A stretch of 64,000 nucleotides of DNA, from positions 62,001 through 126,000 of the forward strand of contig JAFDYN010000009.1 of assembly GCA_018267385.1 (NCBI GenBank), read 5' to 3'. Of this stretch, positions 9,302 to 18,424 are shown in pieces. The DNA comes from Bacteroidota bacterium (lineage in GTDB: Bacteria > Bacteroidota > Bacteroidia > Chitinophagales > LD1). Below the pieces are notes generated by a model, which did not search any database, was not told where the DNA came from, and saw only the letters and a list, made by a program, of their open reading frames with translations. Numbering within the stretch: the first letter of the stretch is position 1; the number at the start of each line of letters is the position of its first letter. The position numbers and the translations under genes are program-made.

Positions 9302-9625
9302 CTACCACTCCTTGCACTTCTGAGAGAGTTTGCGCTTGAACTCTTCGCGCTCCTCGAGAGACATGTTTTGCATCTTCATTTTGACGCGCTCCTTCCAGAA
9401 TTTATTCTTGCCGCTATTGGCCCAGCGGAACCCAAAACCGCCAAAGAGAATGCGGGAGATGATGAGCAGGCAGAGGGCCTGCGTGTAGGTGAGCGTATTC
9501 AGCCCAAAAACCTCGGGGATGGTGATATTCCAGATGTACTGGAAAGCGTAAACAAAAAACAGGAAGCCCACTATGGCCAGCGCGCCGATCCCTATTCCTT
9601 TACCGATGAGTTTTGAGCGATCCAT
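9302..9625 (-). CDS. Small two-TM membrane protein next to the sigma factor
   Basis: 107 residues: a short polar N-terminus, a TM at about 13-33 (IGIGALAIVGFLFFVYAFQY), a second at about 48-66, then a basic amphipathic tail with a KMKMQNMSLEEREEFKRKL segment. It starts 6 bp after the sigma-factor stop, so the two genes surely share a transcript. It lacks the HxxxCxxC zinc anti-sigma motif. Position suggests a membrane partner or regulator of the sigma factor; this is an inference. The conserved-looking RILFGGFGFRWAN segment links TM2 to the tail. Confidence 0.6.
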   Translation of the reverse strand: MDRSKLIGKGIGIGALAIVGFLFFVYAFQYIWNITIPEVFGLNTLTYTQALCLLIISRILFGGFGFRWANSGKNKFWKERVKMKMQNMSLEEREEFKRKLSQKCKEW

Positions 9626-9631
9626 ATGCTA

Positions 9632-10219
9632 TTATGATTGCTGGAAGAGTTCTTCGTACAGGGACTGCAGCTCATTGCGCAGAAACATCACCGCATACCT
9701 TTTGCGCGAAAGTAAGGTATTTACATTGGCTCCGGTGATCTCCGCGATCTCCTGAAAGCTCTTGTCCTCCAGCTCGTGCATGATAAAGACCTCGCTCTGC
9801 TCTTTTGGCAGCTTCTTCAGGCTCTCTGTGATGGTCTGCATGATCAGGTCATTCATCATCTTGCCTTCGGCTGTACCGTCATGAGAGGGCAGCATATCGG
9901 CCAGAGAGAGTGTATCGCCGTCATCTTTATAGCCGAAGGTCTGATCCTCCAGCAGTTCAGGACGTTTTTTGCGGTAGAAGTCTGTGATCCTGTTGCGCGC
10001 TACGGTGAAAAGCCATGATGCCACCTGCTCCACAGGCTTCATGACGCGAAATGTATTGACAAACTCGTACATGACATCCTGCAGGATATCTTCCGCATCC
10101 TCTGTAGTAGGTACACGCTGCTTGATAAAATTCAGTAGCCTCTTGCTCTCTTTGGAGAAAGTCTGAACGATCTTTACGTTACTTGGATCGGAGGCCATCG
10201 GGAGGGTTAAAGTAGTCAT
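9632..10219 (-). CDS. RNA polymerase sigma factor, ECF/sigma-70 family
   Basis: 195 residues from the ATG at 10219 (MTTLTLPMASDP). The frame is open further up to 10369, but that extra part is unlike any sigma factor and is probably untranslated; an ATG at 10231 is an alternative. Region 2 is seen as LLNFIKQRVPTTEDAEDILQ followed by a WLFTVARNRITDFYRKKRPE segment (the -10 recognition helix end). Region 4 is LPKEQSEVFIMHELEDKSFQ plus EIAEITGANVNTLLSRKRYA, a helix-turn-helix. The two are joined by a linker without region 3, as in ECF factors. It directs polymerase to a specific promoter set, unknown here. A TTGGCA-17-TACAAT pair occurs upstream (about 10290-10262) but does not fit the host's usual promoter. 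Confidence 0.88.
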   Translation of the reverse strand: MTTLTLPMASDPSNVKIVQTFSKESKRLLNFIKQRVPTTEDAEDILQDVMYEFVNTFRVMKPVEQVASWLFTVARNRITDFYRKKRPELLEDQTFGYKDDGDTLSLADMLPSHDGTAEGKMMNDLIMQTITESLKKLPKEQSEVFIMHELEDKSFQEIAEITGANVNTLLSRKRYAVMFLRNELQSLYEELFQQS

Positions 10220-10471
10220 TTTACTTGGCATGAATTGTTGTATTAGACGACCACGTTTTAATAATATTGTAGGATTCGTTAAAAAGCGTGCCAACACGTA
10301 TTTTTGTGACATTATGGCATCCTTTTGAACAGTTAAGGCGACATATAGTTTTCTACTGAAGGGTATCACCTAAGCGGCGATACCGACCGATACCATCCTG
10401 GTGTATGGCAAGCTGAACTCTCCACATCTGCCCGGGTTTGATTTGATGGAGTTATTCCTATTTTTACCCTG

Positions 10472-12259
10472 ATGGAAAGAAAGTTGCTACTGGAGGTGAA
10501 GAACCTCGTCACAGAGTTTAAGACTGATGATGGTTACGTCAAGGCGGTCAATGATGTAAGCTTTAACCTCTACCGCGGGGAGACAGTGGGTATAGTAGGA
10601 GAGTCCGGCTCGGGCAAATCTGTGACCTCGCTCTCTATCATGAACCTCATACCTAACCCACCAGGCCGTATTGCATCGGGCCAGATCATCTACCACACCA
10701 AAGATGGCCGCACGGTAGACCTGACCAAAATATCTGAGGCTGAGATGCGGAAGTTCAGGGGGGATGAGATCGCAATGATCTTCCAGGAGCCGATGACCTC
10801 ACTGAATCCTGTTTTCACCTGCGGTGACCAGGTGATGGAGGCGATCATCCTGCACCAGAAGAAGAGCAAACAGGAGGCCCGCGAACTGACGCTGAAGATG
10901 TTTGAAAAGGTGCGCCTGCCAGACCCGGCCCGTGTGCTGGATGCCTACCCGCACCAGCTCTCCGGCGGGCAGAAGCAGCGCGTGATGATCGCGATGGCCA
11001 TGAGCTGCAATCCTAGCATTCTGATAGCAGATGAGCCTACTACCGCACTGGACGTGACGGTGCAGGCTACCATTCTGGACCTGATGAACCAACTGCGCCA
11101 TGAGATAGACTCGTCAGTCATCTTTATCACGCACGATCTGGGTGTGATAGCTGAGATCGCAGATGATGTGATAGTAATGTACAAGGGCAAGATCGTAGAG
11201 CAGGGCTCTGTGATGGATATATTCAGTGATCCTAAGCACCCATATACGCGGAGTCTGCTGGCCTGTCGCCCGCCCCTGCAGACCCGCCTGCGCAAGCTGC
11301 CTACGGTAGTAGACTTTATGCGCGAAGAGGATGGACAGATCATAGAGCTGCCTACTACTGTGAAGGAGGCCATAGCTGCCAACGTGATCACTCAGGCAGA
11401 GACCGACCGCCGCCGCGAGGACCTGCTCAGCCGCAAGCCGATCCTGGAGATCAAAGGGCTGCAGACATGGTTCCCGACCAAGCATGATTTCTTTGGCCGA
11501 GTGACAGGATACGTGAAGGCCGTCGATGATGTGAGCTTCAATGTGCATGAGGGAGAAACTGTGGGGCTGGTAGGAGAGTCGGGCTGTGGCAAGACGACGC
11601 TAGGGCGTACCATACTCAGACTCGCGCCTGCTACCGGTGGTGAGGTGCTCTTCGAAGGGCGCAATATCCTCGACCTGCCCAATAATGAACTCAAGGACCT
11701 GCGCCGGCATATGCAGATCATCTTTCAGGATCCGTACTCGTCGCTCAACCCACGTATGAGTATCGGCGCTGCGATACAGGAGCCTATGAGCGTACACGGT
11801 ATCCATGCCAATGAGGCGCAGCGCAAAGAAAAGGTGATGGAGCTGCTGGCCAAGGTAAACATGAAACCGGAACACTACTATAGGTATCCGCATGAGTTCT
11901 CAGGTGGCCAGCGTCAGCGTATCTGTATAGCCAGGGCACTCGCGCTAAACCCTAAGTTTATCATCTGTGATGAGTCTGTATCTGCGCTGGACGTGTCTGT
12001 GCAGGCACAGGTGCTCAACCTGCTCATACAGCTTCGCGAGGAGTTTAAGTTTACCTATATCTTCATCTCGCATGACCTGTCTGTGGTCAAGTTTATGAGT
12101 GACCGCATGGTGGTGATGAATAAGGGCAAGATAGAAGAGATGGGACCATCTGACGAGATATACAACAACCCTCAGAAAGAATACACCCGCAAACTGATCA
12201 ACGCTATCCCTAAGGGAGAGCTGGAGGATATCAAGAAGCGGATGAGCATAGGTGTCTGA
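10472..12259 (+). CDS. Fused oligopeptide/dipeptide ABC transporter ATPase (DppD-DppF type)
   Basis: The 595-residue protein carries two complete ABC ATPase domains. Domain 1 (about 5-270) has Walker A GESGSGKS at 43-50, signature LSGGQKQRV and Walker B ILIADEPTTALDV, with the C-terminal HPYTRSLLACRP segment of the oligopeptide-transporter family. Domain 2 (about 325-590) has Walker A GESGCGKT, signature FSGGQRQRI and IICDESVSALDV; its Walker B has Ser where Pro-Thr is usual. Fusions of DppD and DppF are common in Bacteroidota. The permease and binding-protein genes are not in the neighbourhood, so the partner complex lies elsewhere. It energises peptide import or, in GsiA-like cases, glutathione import. 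Confidence 0.9.
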   Translation: MERKLLLEVKNLVTEFKTDDGYVKAVNDVSFNLYRGETVGIVGESGSGKSVTSLSIMNLIPNPPGRIASGQIIYHTKDGRTVDLTKISEAEMRKFRGDEIAMIFQEPMTSLNPVFTCGDQVMEAIILHQKKSKQEARELTLKMFEKVRLPDPARVLDAYPHQLSGGQKQRVMIAMAMSCNPSILIADEPTTALDVTVQATILDLMNQLRHEIDSSVIFITHDLGVIAEIADDVIVMYKGKIVEQGSVMDIFSDPKHPYTRSLLACRPPLQTRLRKLPTVVDFMREEDGQIIELPTTVKEAIAANVITQAETDRRREDLLSRKPILEIKGLQTWFPTKHDFFGRVTGYVKAVDDVSFNVHEGETVGLVGESGCGKTTLGRTILRLAPATGGEVLFEGRNILDLPNNELKDLRRHMQIIFQDPYSSLNPRMSIGAAIQEPMSVHGIHANEAQRKEKVMELLAKVNMKPEHYYRYPHEFSGGQRQRICIARALALNPKFIICDESVSALDVSVQAQVLNLLIQLREEFKFTYIFISHDLSVVKFMSDRMVVMNKGKIEEMGPSDEIYNNPQKEYTRKLINAIPKGELEDIKKRMSIGV

Positions 12260-12276
12260 TCTGCTAATCTATCATT

Positions 12277-12609
12277 ATGAAGTATGTCGCTTTGCTGGTT
12301 TGCATCATTGCTTCTATCGGGACAGCCGGTGCTCAAAGCGGAAGTATAACCGGTAGAGTGACCGATAAGCAAACAGCCTTTGCGATAAAGGGGAGCAGGG
12401 TGATCGTGATCTATAGCCAGACAGCATCGGGTAAAAGCGTCAAATGCGATAGCAAAGGCAACTATATATTGCCTGATCTCAGCCTTGGTACATACACCCT
12501 TTGCTTTAATGCTGGGGGATATAAGTCTGACACTATAAGAGGCGTTATAGTAGACGCGGACAAAGTGACCTTTCTCAATGATGAGCTTCATTCTTTGGCT
12601 AGTCATTAG
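12277..12609 (+). CDS. Small secreted carboxypeptidase-regulatory-like domain protein
   Basis: 110 residues: signal peptide (MKYVALLVCIIASIGTAGAQ) followed by one CarboxypepD_reg-like beta-sandwich domain. The signature is GSITGRVTDKQTAFAIKGSR, then V-x-C-D-SKGNYILPDLSLGTYTLCF and an A-GGYKSDTIRGVIVDADKVT segment. Such domains usually form the N-terminus of TonB-dependent receptors or carboxypeptidases; here the domain stands alone. It starts 17 bp after the ABC ATPase, so the two may be co-transcribed, but no functional tie is evident. Confidence 0.72.
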   Translation: MKYVALLVCIIASIGTAGAQSGSITGRVTDKQTAFAIKGSRVIVIYSQTASGKSVKCDSKGNYILPDLSLGTYTLCFNAGGYKSDTIRGVIVDADKVTFLNDELHSLASH

Positions 12610-12628
12610 ATATTACAATTGATAGTAT

Positions 12629-14119
12629 ATGATCCCATTCAGCCTGCGCGGCCAGAGCAAAGCGATACGCGACCAGAAGAAGGTCCTGCGGAAATTGCTG
12701 ACGACAGCCTTTGCTACGGAGTTTGGCGTGCAGCATGGCTTCTTTGATATATTAAACCATCAGGACATGATGGAGGAGTTTCGCCGTAGGGTACCCGTAC
12801 ATACCTATAGTGATATGGCGGTGTGGTGGGACCGGGCTCGAAGAGGCGAGCGCGACATCACCTGGAAGGGTATCATCAAGTACTTTGCGCTTAGCTCAGG
12901 GACCTCTGAGGGTGCCAGCAAATATGTACCGGTCTCCAGGCACATGATACGCGCCATACAGCGCTCCAGCCTGAAACAATACGCCTCGATACTGAAAGAT
13001 AAAGAAGTGCCGGTGTCGGTCTTCAGCCATAGCTCTGTGATGATGGGCAGCAGTACCAACCTGCGCTATGTAGGCTCGCACCAGGAGGGTGACCTGAGTG
13101 GTATCGTGACCACGCGTATACCGCTGTGGTTTGAGGCCTTTGCAAAGCCTGGTGTGCAGACGCGAAAGATGGCCTGGCAGGATAAGATACATGCGATAGC
13201 AGATCAGGCACGGGACTGGGATGTATCTATGATAGGCGGCGTACCAGCCTGGATCATCATGCTCTTTGAGGAGATGTGTGAGAAGTATAACGTCAAATCC
13301 GTACATGAAATATGGCCACACCTGAAGGTATACTTTCATGGAGGCGTGGCCATCACTCCCTACCTCACTGCGCTGCGGTCTTTCTTCGCGGAGGAGGTCT
13401 TCCTCTTTGAGACGTATCTGGCCTCTGAGGGCTTCTTTGCCTACCAGAGCAGGCTGCATGCGGAGGGTATGAAGCTGATCGCAAACAACGGCATCTACTT
13501 TGAATTTATCCCTTTCACCGAGGAGTACTTTGATGAGGATGGCAACCTGCGTGACCGCTTCCCCAGGACGCACCATGTGGAGGAGATCGTAGAAGGACAG
13601 GAGTATGCCATGATCATCTCTACCTGCTCGGGCGCCTGGAGGTACCTGATAGGGGATACTATCCGCTTTGAATCTCTGAAGCATATGGAGATATCTATCA
13701 CCGGTCGCACCAAGCACTACCTGAGCCTCTGCCAGGAGCACCTCTCTGTAGAGAATATGAACGACGCACTGGCTGCCACGGCTGCTGCCTTTGGTGTGCA
13801 CTGCCAGGAGTACTGCGTGGCAGGCATCAGGCTGGAGTCAGGTTTTGGGCATGAGTGGTATGTGAGTATCGATAGAGAGGTGGACCTTGAGGCCTTCACC
13901 CGGATGCTGGATGACAAGCTCAAGGAGCTGAATGATGATTATGCCACGGAGCGGGATTTTGCCCTCAGAGAGGTGACGGTATGGTTTCTGCCCAATGACG
14001 CTTTCACTCAGTTTCTGGCGGAGCTGGGCAAACAAGGCGCCCAGGTCAAGTTTCCCCGTGTGATGAAAGGGGCGCAATATGAGCGTTGGCTGAAATTTCT
14101 GAGTGACAGAACTTTTTAA
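12629..14119 (+). CDS. GH3 family acyl-adenylate/amide synthetase-like protein
   Basis: 496 residues matching bacterial members of the GH3 auxin-responsive family (adenylating amidosynthetases, ANL-like fold). Visible signatures are KYFALSSGTSEGASKYVPVS (about 88-107; the P-loop-like SSGTS motif), an ETYLASEGFFAYQ motif near 260, and CSGAWRYLIGDTIRF (the Y-x-x-GD nucleotide-binding motif) near 335. Plant GH3 enzymes join amino acids to plant hormones; bacterial homologues are common in Bacteroidota but their substrates are generally unknown. It lies 19 bp after the gene at 12277. Confidence 0.85.
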   Translation: MIPFSLRGQSKAIRDQKKVLRKLLTTAFATEFGVQHGFFDILNHQDMMEEFRRRVPVHTYSDMAVWWDRARRGERDITWKGIIKYFALSSGTSEGASKYVPVSRHMIRAIQRSSLKQYASILKDKEVPVSVFSHSSVMMGSSTNLRYVGSHQEGDLSGIVTTRIPLWFEAFAKPGVQTRKMAWQDKIHAIADQARDWDVSMIGGVPAWIIMLFEEMCEKYNVKSVHEIWPHLKVYFHGGVAITPYLTALRSFFAEEVFLFETYLASEGFFAYQSRLHAEGMKLIANNGIYFEFIPFTEEYFDEDGNLRDRFPRTHHVEEIVEGQEYAMIISTCSGAWRYLIGDTIRFESLKHMEISITGRTKHYLSLCQEHLSVENMNDALAATAAAFGVHCQEYCVAGIRLESGFGHEWYVSIDREVDLEAFTRMLDDKLKELNDDYATERDFALREVTVWFLPNDAFTQFLAELGKQGAQVKFPRVMKGAQYERWLKFLSDRTF

Positions 14120-14177
14120 CCTCTATTTGTTTGATTATTAGTATCAGAAGCTTAACTTAGTCTTTACCTGAGAGGCG

Positions 14178-14185
14178 TACATTTG
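14178..14185 (+). promoter_or_regulatory. TAnnTTTG element before the small protein and the histidine kinase
   Basis: TACATTTG is a perfect match to the -7 consensus. An ATG follows 4 nt later (14190) in a frame that soon stops. The likely coding ATG is at 14205, 19 nt after the element. Confidence 0.6.
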
Positions 14186-14204
14186 TCCATGCAAAACCCG
14201 AGAC

Positions 14205-14348
14205 ATGCGTACCATCTACCCAAAACTCATTACCACTCTCTTCTTTATCCTGCTGGTAGCCCTCATAGCACGGTATACGGGCGCTCCGGCAGGCAACCAT
14301 CAACAGGCCTCCGCCACACAGCAGCTAGGCTACAATCCGCCGAAGTAG
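14205..14348 (+). CDS. 47-residue single-pass membrane protein
   Basis: A short open frame from the ATG at 14205 to TAG at 14346. It encodes MRTIYPKLITTLFFILLVAL, the N-terminal basic residues and one hydrophobic helix, then a short polar tail rich in Gln, Ala and Asn. It follows a good promoter element and precedes the histidine kinase by 68 bp. Its composition (basic N-terminus, TM, polar tail) is like many real small membrane proteins or a small exported peptide. No family is recognised. The longer overlapping frame starting at 14183 is an upstream extension of the kinase frame and is less likely to be translated. Confidence 0.5.
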   Translation: MRTIYPKLITTLFFILLVALIARYTGAPAGNHQQASATQQLGYNPPK

Positions 14349-14416
14349 CAGATCATAAAAAAGCCTTACAGTCTAAACCTTGTGCGCGGGTCTTTCGTAT
14401 ATGGTTTCACCCCAAC

Positions 14417-15820
14417 ATGCAAAAGACTCTATCCCTATTCAATCAGTTCTGGACCTGCCTCACCTCAGTAGGCGCTTCAGAAAACCTCGAAGCCAACGAG
14501 CGCAAGTACGTCCGCTTCACCAATGTGATAGCCACGCTCACTACGCTGGCTGTATTCGTATATATACCCGTGAGTATATGGCGACAGCAGTACCTGCTGG
14601 CAGCGCTACAGACCATAGACATGCTCTTTGTGCTCAGTGTGATATGGCTGAACTGGCTGGGCTATACCAATGCCTCGCGCTATACGTACCTACTAGTGGT
14701 CAATGGCTTTGTGTATATCAACTCGTGCTTCATAGGTTATGAGAGCCATGTGCATGACTTCTTCTACATTTCATATATCGTACCCTTCCTGCTTTTCAGC
14801 GTGCGCGACTACCGGAATATCGTATTTGGTGTACTGGCTGCGGTCGGCGCTTTTTATATCTACAATCATACATACCAGTATTTCACCGTGTACAATCTGG
14901 ACCCTGCTATGCAGCAGTCTATCTATAATGTAAACCTGTGGATGAAGTTTGCGCTCTTTGGGCTGGCTATCTATATCCTCTCATACTACAACTATATGAC
15001 GGAGAGCGAGCTTTCTGATTCTAATGAGAAGCTGAAAGCCCAGACCGCAGAGTTGCAGCGCTCAAACAAGGACCTGGAGGAGTTTGGATCGATCATCTCA
15101 CATGACCTGCGCGCACCTGTACGGAGTATCAGCAGCTTTATGACCCTGCTGCGGCGCAGGTATGAGGCGGACCTGGATAGTCAGGCGCTGGAGTTTATAG
15201 ATATAGCCCGGAGCAGTGCAGAGCGCATGTCACGGCAGATAGAGGATATGCTCTCCTACAGCAAGGTAGCCCGCAACCTGCCACCTGCCGGCACTGTAGA
15301 TACCAATGCCATAGTCCGCATCATACAGATGGAGCTGGGAGAGAAGTTTAAAGAGCGCAATGCACAGGTACTGGTGCGAGAGGAGCTACCACGGCTGCGT
15401 GAGGTACACCAGACACTGATACACCATATCTTCCAGAATCTGATATCAAACGGTATCAAATTCAATACTGCTGCGGATCCGCAGGTAGAGATCAGCCATG
15501 CCACAGAGGGAGACAGGTATGTTTTCCGGATACGTGATAATGGCATAGGCATAGACACACAGTACAGCGGCAAGGTCTTCCAGATGTTCAAACGGCTGCA
15601 TTCAGAGGAGCAGTTTGAGGGAACGGGCATCGGCCTGGCCATCTGCAAGAAGATAGTGAACCACTATGGCGGCGATATCTGGTTTGAGAGTCAGCCCGGT
15701 GCCGGTACTTCGTTCTTCTTCTCCCTGCCGCACAGGCCTGTTCAGGCCACGGTGTATAGTATAGCGCGCCCTGCCGGTGCCGGTATGCCCCTGGCTGCCC
15801 GTGCGCACTCTCAGTCTTAG
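14417..15820 (+). CDS. Membrane-bound sensor histidine kinase
   Basis: 467 residues from the ATG at 14417 (MQKTLSLFNQFW). The frame extends upstream to 14183 but that part overlaps the small gene and looks non-coding. The N-terminal half has about six TM segments (36-190) and no recognised extracellular sensor. A short coiled linker (about 198-222) leads to the HisKA box IISHDLRAPVRSI with the phospho-accepting His229. The HATPase domain has the N box (LIHHIFQNLISNGIKFN), G1 (FRIRDNGIGID) and G2 (EGTGIGLAICKKIVNHYGG). It autophosphorylates and would pass phosphate to a response regulator; none is adjacent, so it is an orphan. Confidence 0.88.
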   Translation: MQKTLSLFNQFWTCLTSVGASENLEANERKYVRFTNVIATLTTLAVFVYIPVSIWRQQYLLAALQTIDMLFVLSVIWLNWLGYTNASRYTYLLVVNGFVYINSCFIGYESHVHDFFYISYIVPFLLFSVRDYRNIVFGVLAAVGAFYIYNHTYQYFTVYNLDPAMQQSIYNVNLWMKFALFGLAIYILSYYNYMTESELSDSNEKLKAQTAELQRSNKDLEEFGSIISHDLRAPVRSISSFMTLLRRRYEADLDSQALEFIDIARSSAERMSRQIEDMLSYSKVARNLPPAGTVDTNAIVRIIQMELGEKFKERNAQVLVREELPRLREVHQTLIHHIFQNLISNGIKFNTAADPQVEISHATEGDRYVFRIRDNGIGIDTQYSGKVFQMFKRLHSEEQFEGTGIGLAICKKIVNHYGGDIWFESQPGAGTSFFFSLPHRPVQATVYSIARPAGAGMPLAARAHSQS

Positions 15821-16122
15821 CTGTATGTAGGTATGTAATTTCCGGTCCTCACGATATCGGTTCTAAACGCTCCTCCGCCGATGGACCAATCCCCGAAGGA
15901 GGAGGCTTCAATGCAGATGGGTTAAATTGCCGCTGGTTAGAATTGTTTTTTAACCGACGGAGTGGTTTTAAAGTGATGATTATTAAATAATTAAGTAAAA
16001 TATATAAATTGTCTTATTATAACAACAATAGGTTGTACGGCGTTGTTGAAATGTGATGACTGCATGGCAGTAGGTGTAGGTGGGTTAGGTTACTTTTGGG
16101 CACAGTATATAGCAGGTGTTTT
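15821..16122. promoter_or_regulatory. Intergenic region with TAnnTTTG element for the first LysM gene
   Basis: No gene seen in these 302 bp. TACTTTTG at 16091-16098 is a perfect -7 element, giving a leader of about 20 nt before the ATG at 16123. A GCTCCTCC...GGAGGAGGC inverted repeat at about 15869-15905 lies after the kinase gene but lacks a T-run. An AT-rich stretch fills 15975-16030. Confidence 0.55.
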
Positions 16123-17259
16123 ATGAAGAAGATAGTATTGACGATATGGATGGGATGTGCGGTGCTGGCGATGTCTGCACAGGGTACAACACACAAGATA
16201 GCAAAGGGTGAGACCCTCTATGCCATAGCCAAGAAGTACCATGTGACTGTAGCAGCCCTGGAGAAAGCAAACGGCCTGACCGCAGAGAGCAAGCTGAAGC
16301 TGGGCCAGGTGCTGACCATACCCGGTGGTGGTGCTGCCGCACCTAAGGCTGCGACAGATAGCAAGGCCACAGAGAAACCCAAAGTAACTACTGCGAGTAA
16401 AGCACCAGCTGCTACCGCCAGGCCTGAGGCAGAAAAGCCCAAAGCCAATGCGCCGGTTACAGAGCCCGCTCAGGCTGGTGTGCATGTGGTAAAGAAGGGC
16501 GAATCTCTCTACTCCCTGGCTCGCGTCTACGGCGTGACTGTCAAAAACCTGCGCGAGGCCAACGGCTTGGCTGATGATGCGGGGGTGAAAATAGGCCAGC
16601 GCCTGACCATACCATCTAAGAATCCTGACGCTGCCTACCAACCGGCAGACCACAAGCCTGCGGCCACCGAGGCCGCCAAGGCACCTGCTCCCACCGGCCA
16701 TGAGTATCTCTCGAGCCATGATATGCCGGTGCGTGAGAAGCCTAAAGCCCCGGAGAAGAAGGAAGAAGAGATCAAAATAGTAGAGTCATCTACGCCCGTA
16801 AAGGTGACTGATGACAAACCGACCACACCTCCTGTATCTGACCAGCCTAAAGAAGTGGTGAAGAAAGAAGTGGTCAAGGAAGAGAAAATGCCACCCGCCA
16901 AACCTACAGAGACCGTGCTGAACAGTGACGTAGCCCCGGCTGACTACGCCACCGTCTATGACGGCTATGCTGCCAAGGGCCGCCGTAAAGTAGTGTACCG
17001 GGGTATAGGAGGATTTCTGAAGAGTGAGAATCCCGGCAATCAATACCTGGCGCTGTACAACTATGCGGAGATGGGCTCTATACTCAAGGTGACCAACCTG
17101 ATGAGCAAACAAGCTATCTATGTGAAAGTGATAGGCAAGGTGCCGCAGGCAGATGTGCAGGGCGACATCATACTCAAGCTAAGCAGCGAGGCTGCCGGCC
17201 AGCTCAAGGTAAGCGAGGACAAGTTTCTCGTAGAAGTATCGAGCTATATTCTACCCTGA
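16123..17259 (+). CDS. Secreted LysM protein with degenerate RlpA-like barrel (copy 1)
   Basis: 378 residues from the ATG at 16123. Signal peptide MKKIVLTIWMGCAVLAMSAQ, then LysM 1 (H-KIAKGETLYAIAKKYHVT, about 23-66) and LysM 2 (HVVKKGESLYSLARVYGVT, about 123-166), each ending in a KxGQxLTIP-type segment. LysM binds peptidoglycan glycan chains. A long Ala/Pro/Lys linker follows, then a C-terminal about 95-residue domain (YNYAEMGSILKVTNLMS ... VKVIGKVPQADVQGDIILKL) that resembles the double-psi beta-barrel of RlpA. The usual RlpA His and Asp positions hold Tyr and Gly, so lytic activity is doubtful. It is a paralogue of the next gene. Confidence 0.78.
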   Translation: MKKIVLTIWMGCAVLAMSAQGTTHKIAKGETLYAIAKKYHVTVAALEKANGLTAESKLKLGQVLTIPGGGAAAPKAATDSKATEKPKVTTASKAPAATARPEAEKPKANAPVTEPAQAGVHVVKKGESLYSLARVYGVTVKNLREANGLADDAGVKIGQRLTIPSKNPDAAYQPADHKPAATEAAKAPAPTGHEYLSSHDMPVREKPKAPEKKEEEIKIVESSTPVKVTDDKPTTPPVSDQPKEVVKKEVVKEEKMPPAKPTETVLNSDVAPADYATVYDGYAAKGRRKVVYRGIGGFLKSENPGNQYLALYNYAEMGSILKVTNLMSKQAIYVKVIGKVPQADVQGDIILKLSSEAAGQLKVSEDKFLVEVSSYILP

Positions 17260-17338
17260 TAGCGTAACCAATCTGACTGAATATCGTATGTAGCGGCAGG
17301 AGACGGTGTGTCCGTATCCTGTACAAAACTCGATAGTC

Positions 17339-18400
17339 ATGAAGATCGGTACCCTCTTTGTTTTTTTAGGCCTATCGGCTGCAGCCATCTGTGCAGCGCC
17401 TGGTGCTAACTATGCCTGGCATACCGTGGAGAAAGGAGAGACCATGTACTCCATATCCCGTATGTATGGTATCAAACCTGCCGAGCTGGCCTCTTATAAT
17501 GATGCTGTAGGCACCAGTATGTCTATCAAAGTAGGACAGAAACTGCGTGTGCCGGCCTCTGTAGAGGAGAGGGCCGAAAATCCTGCACCAGCACCATCGG
17601 TCAAGGTCGCGGCCAAACACGAAGCCACTACACCTGTAGCCGTACCTGCGCCATCAGCTACCGGCGAGATAGTACACACGGTCAAAAAAGGAGAGACCTT
17701 CTACAGTATCGCACGGCTCTACAGTGTAGACCGTAATGATCTGCAATCATGGAATGAACTGGCGGACCTGAACCTGAAGCTGGGACAAAAGCTGGTGATA
17801 TATCCGACCCAGCATGAAGTGCTGACTAAAAGGCCGGAGGCTGCGAGGGAAGCAGTATCGGCTACCAATGAACCAGCGCGTGATGATGAGGCAAAACAAA
17901 AAACGCCATATCTCAATATCATACCTAACGTAAAGGAGCCCAATGTCAGTACTAACTCCGGTGATGCCACTGCCTCGTCTATGTCTGTAGGCCTGGCGGG
18001 AAGCAGGACCGTAAAATCATGGAAGACAGAGAGTGCCACAGACCGTATGGAAAATGCCCGTGCCAGCGCACGGCCTGCCTATGATGCTGCCAGTGAGTAT
18101 GAGTCTGTCTACTATCAGAGCGTCTACTCGGGCCTGGCGAAAAAGGCGGAAAAGGGGGTAGCCAAGCTGACACAGGATAATAACCAGGCCTTCATAGCAT
18201 ACTATAACAATGCTACCGTAGGAACGATACTGAAGCTGACCAATGCTAACAATGGCAAGAGCACCTATGCCGTGGTAGTGGGCAGAGTGCCTGAGGTAGA
18301 CGCCGGTGCCTATATGGTGAAACTAAGCGACCGCGTGGCACGCTCTCTGAGCCTGAAAGACTACAATAGCGTAGAGCTGGTCTGCTATACCGGCAACTAG
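17339..18400 (+). CDS. Secreted LysM protein with degenerate RlpA-like barrel (copy 2)
   Basis: 353 residues from the ATG at 17339, chosen because it starts a good signal peptide (MKIGTLFVFLGLSAAAICAA). LysM 1 is WHTVEKGETMYSISRMYGIK and LysM 2 HTVKKGETFYSIARLYSVD. A disordered Ser/Thr/Ala-rich linker leads to a C-terminal barrel-like domain (FIAYYNNATVGTILKLTNAN ... VVGRVPEVDAGAYMVKLSDR). The order and the linker match the 16123 gene 79 bp upstream, so the two arose by tandem duplication. The barrel lacks the catalytic His/Asp pattern of RlpA, suggesting a structural, wall-binding role. Confidence 0.78.
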   Translation: MKIGTLFVFLGLSAAAICAAPGANYAWHTVEKGETMYSISRMYGIKPAELASYNDAVGTSMSIKVGQKLRVPASVEERAENPAPAPSVKVAAKHEATTPVAVPAPSATGEIVHTVKKGETFYSIARLYSVDRNDLQSWNELADLNLKLGQKLVIYPTQHEVLTKRPEAAREAVSATNEPARDDEAKQKTPYLNIIPNVKEPNVSTNSGDATASSMSVGLAGSRTVKSWKTESATDRMENARASARPAYDAASEYESVYYQSVYSGLAKKAEKGVAKLTQDNNQAFIAYYNNATVGTILKLTNANNGKSTYAVVVGRVPEVDAGAYMVKLSDRVARSLSLKDYNSVELVCYTGN

Positions 18401-18424
18401 AGCTACCCTTCGGTTACTAATATG

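Noticed and set aside
10262..10295. Sigma-70 promoter TTGGCA-17-TACAAT before the sigma factor
   Set aside because: It fits the E. coli consensus, not the TTTG/TAnnTTTG type seen elsewhere here; probably chance.
12896..13801. 301-residue open frame opposite the GH3 gene
   Set aside because: Shadow of GH3 codon use; no signal or family.
14183..14416. N-terminal extension of the histidine-kinase frame
   Set aside because: It overlaps the small membrane-protein frame, is His/Ser-rich and lacks the hydrophobic start of the kinase at 14417.
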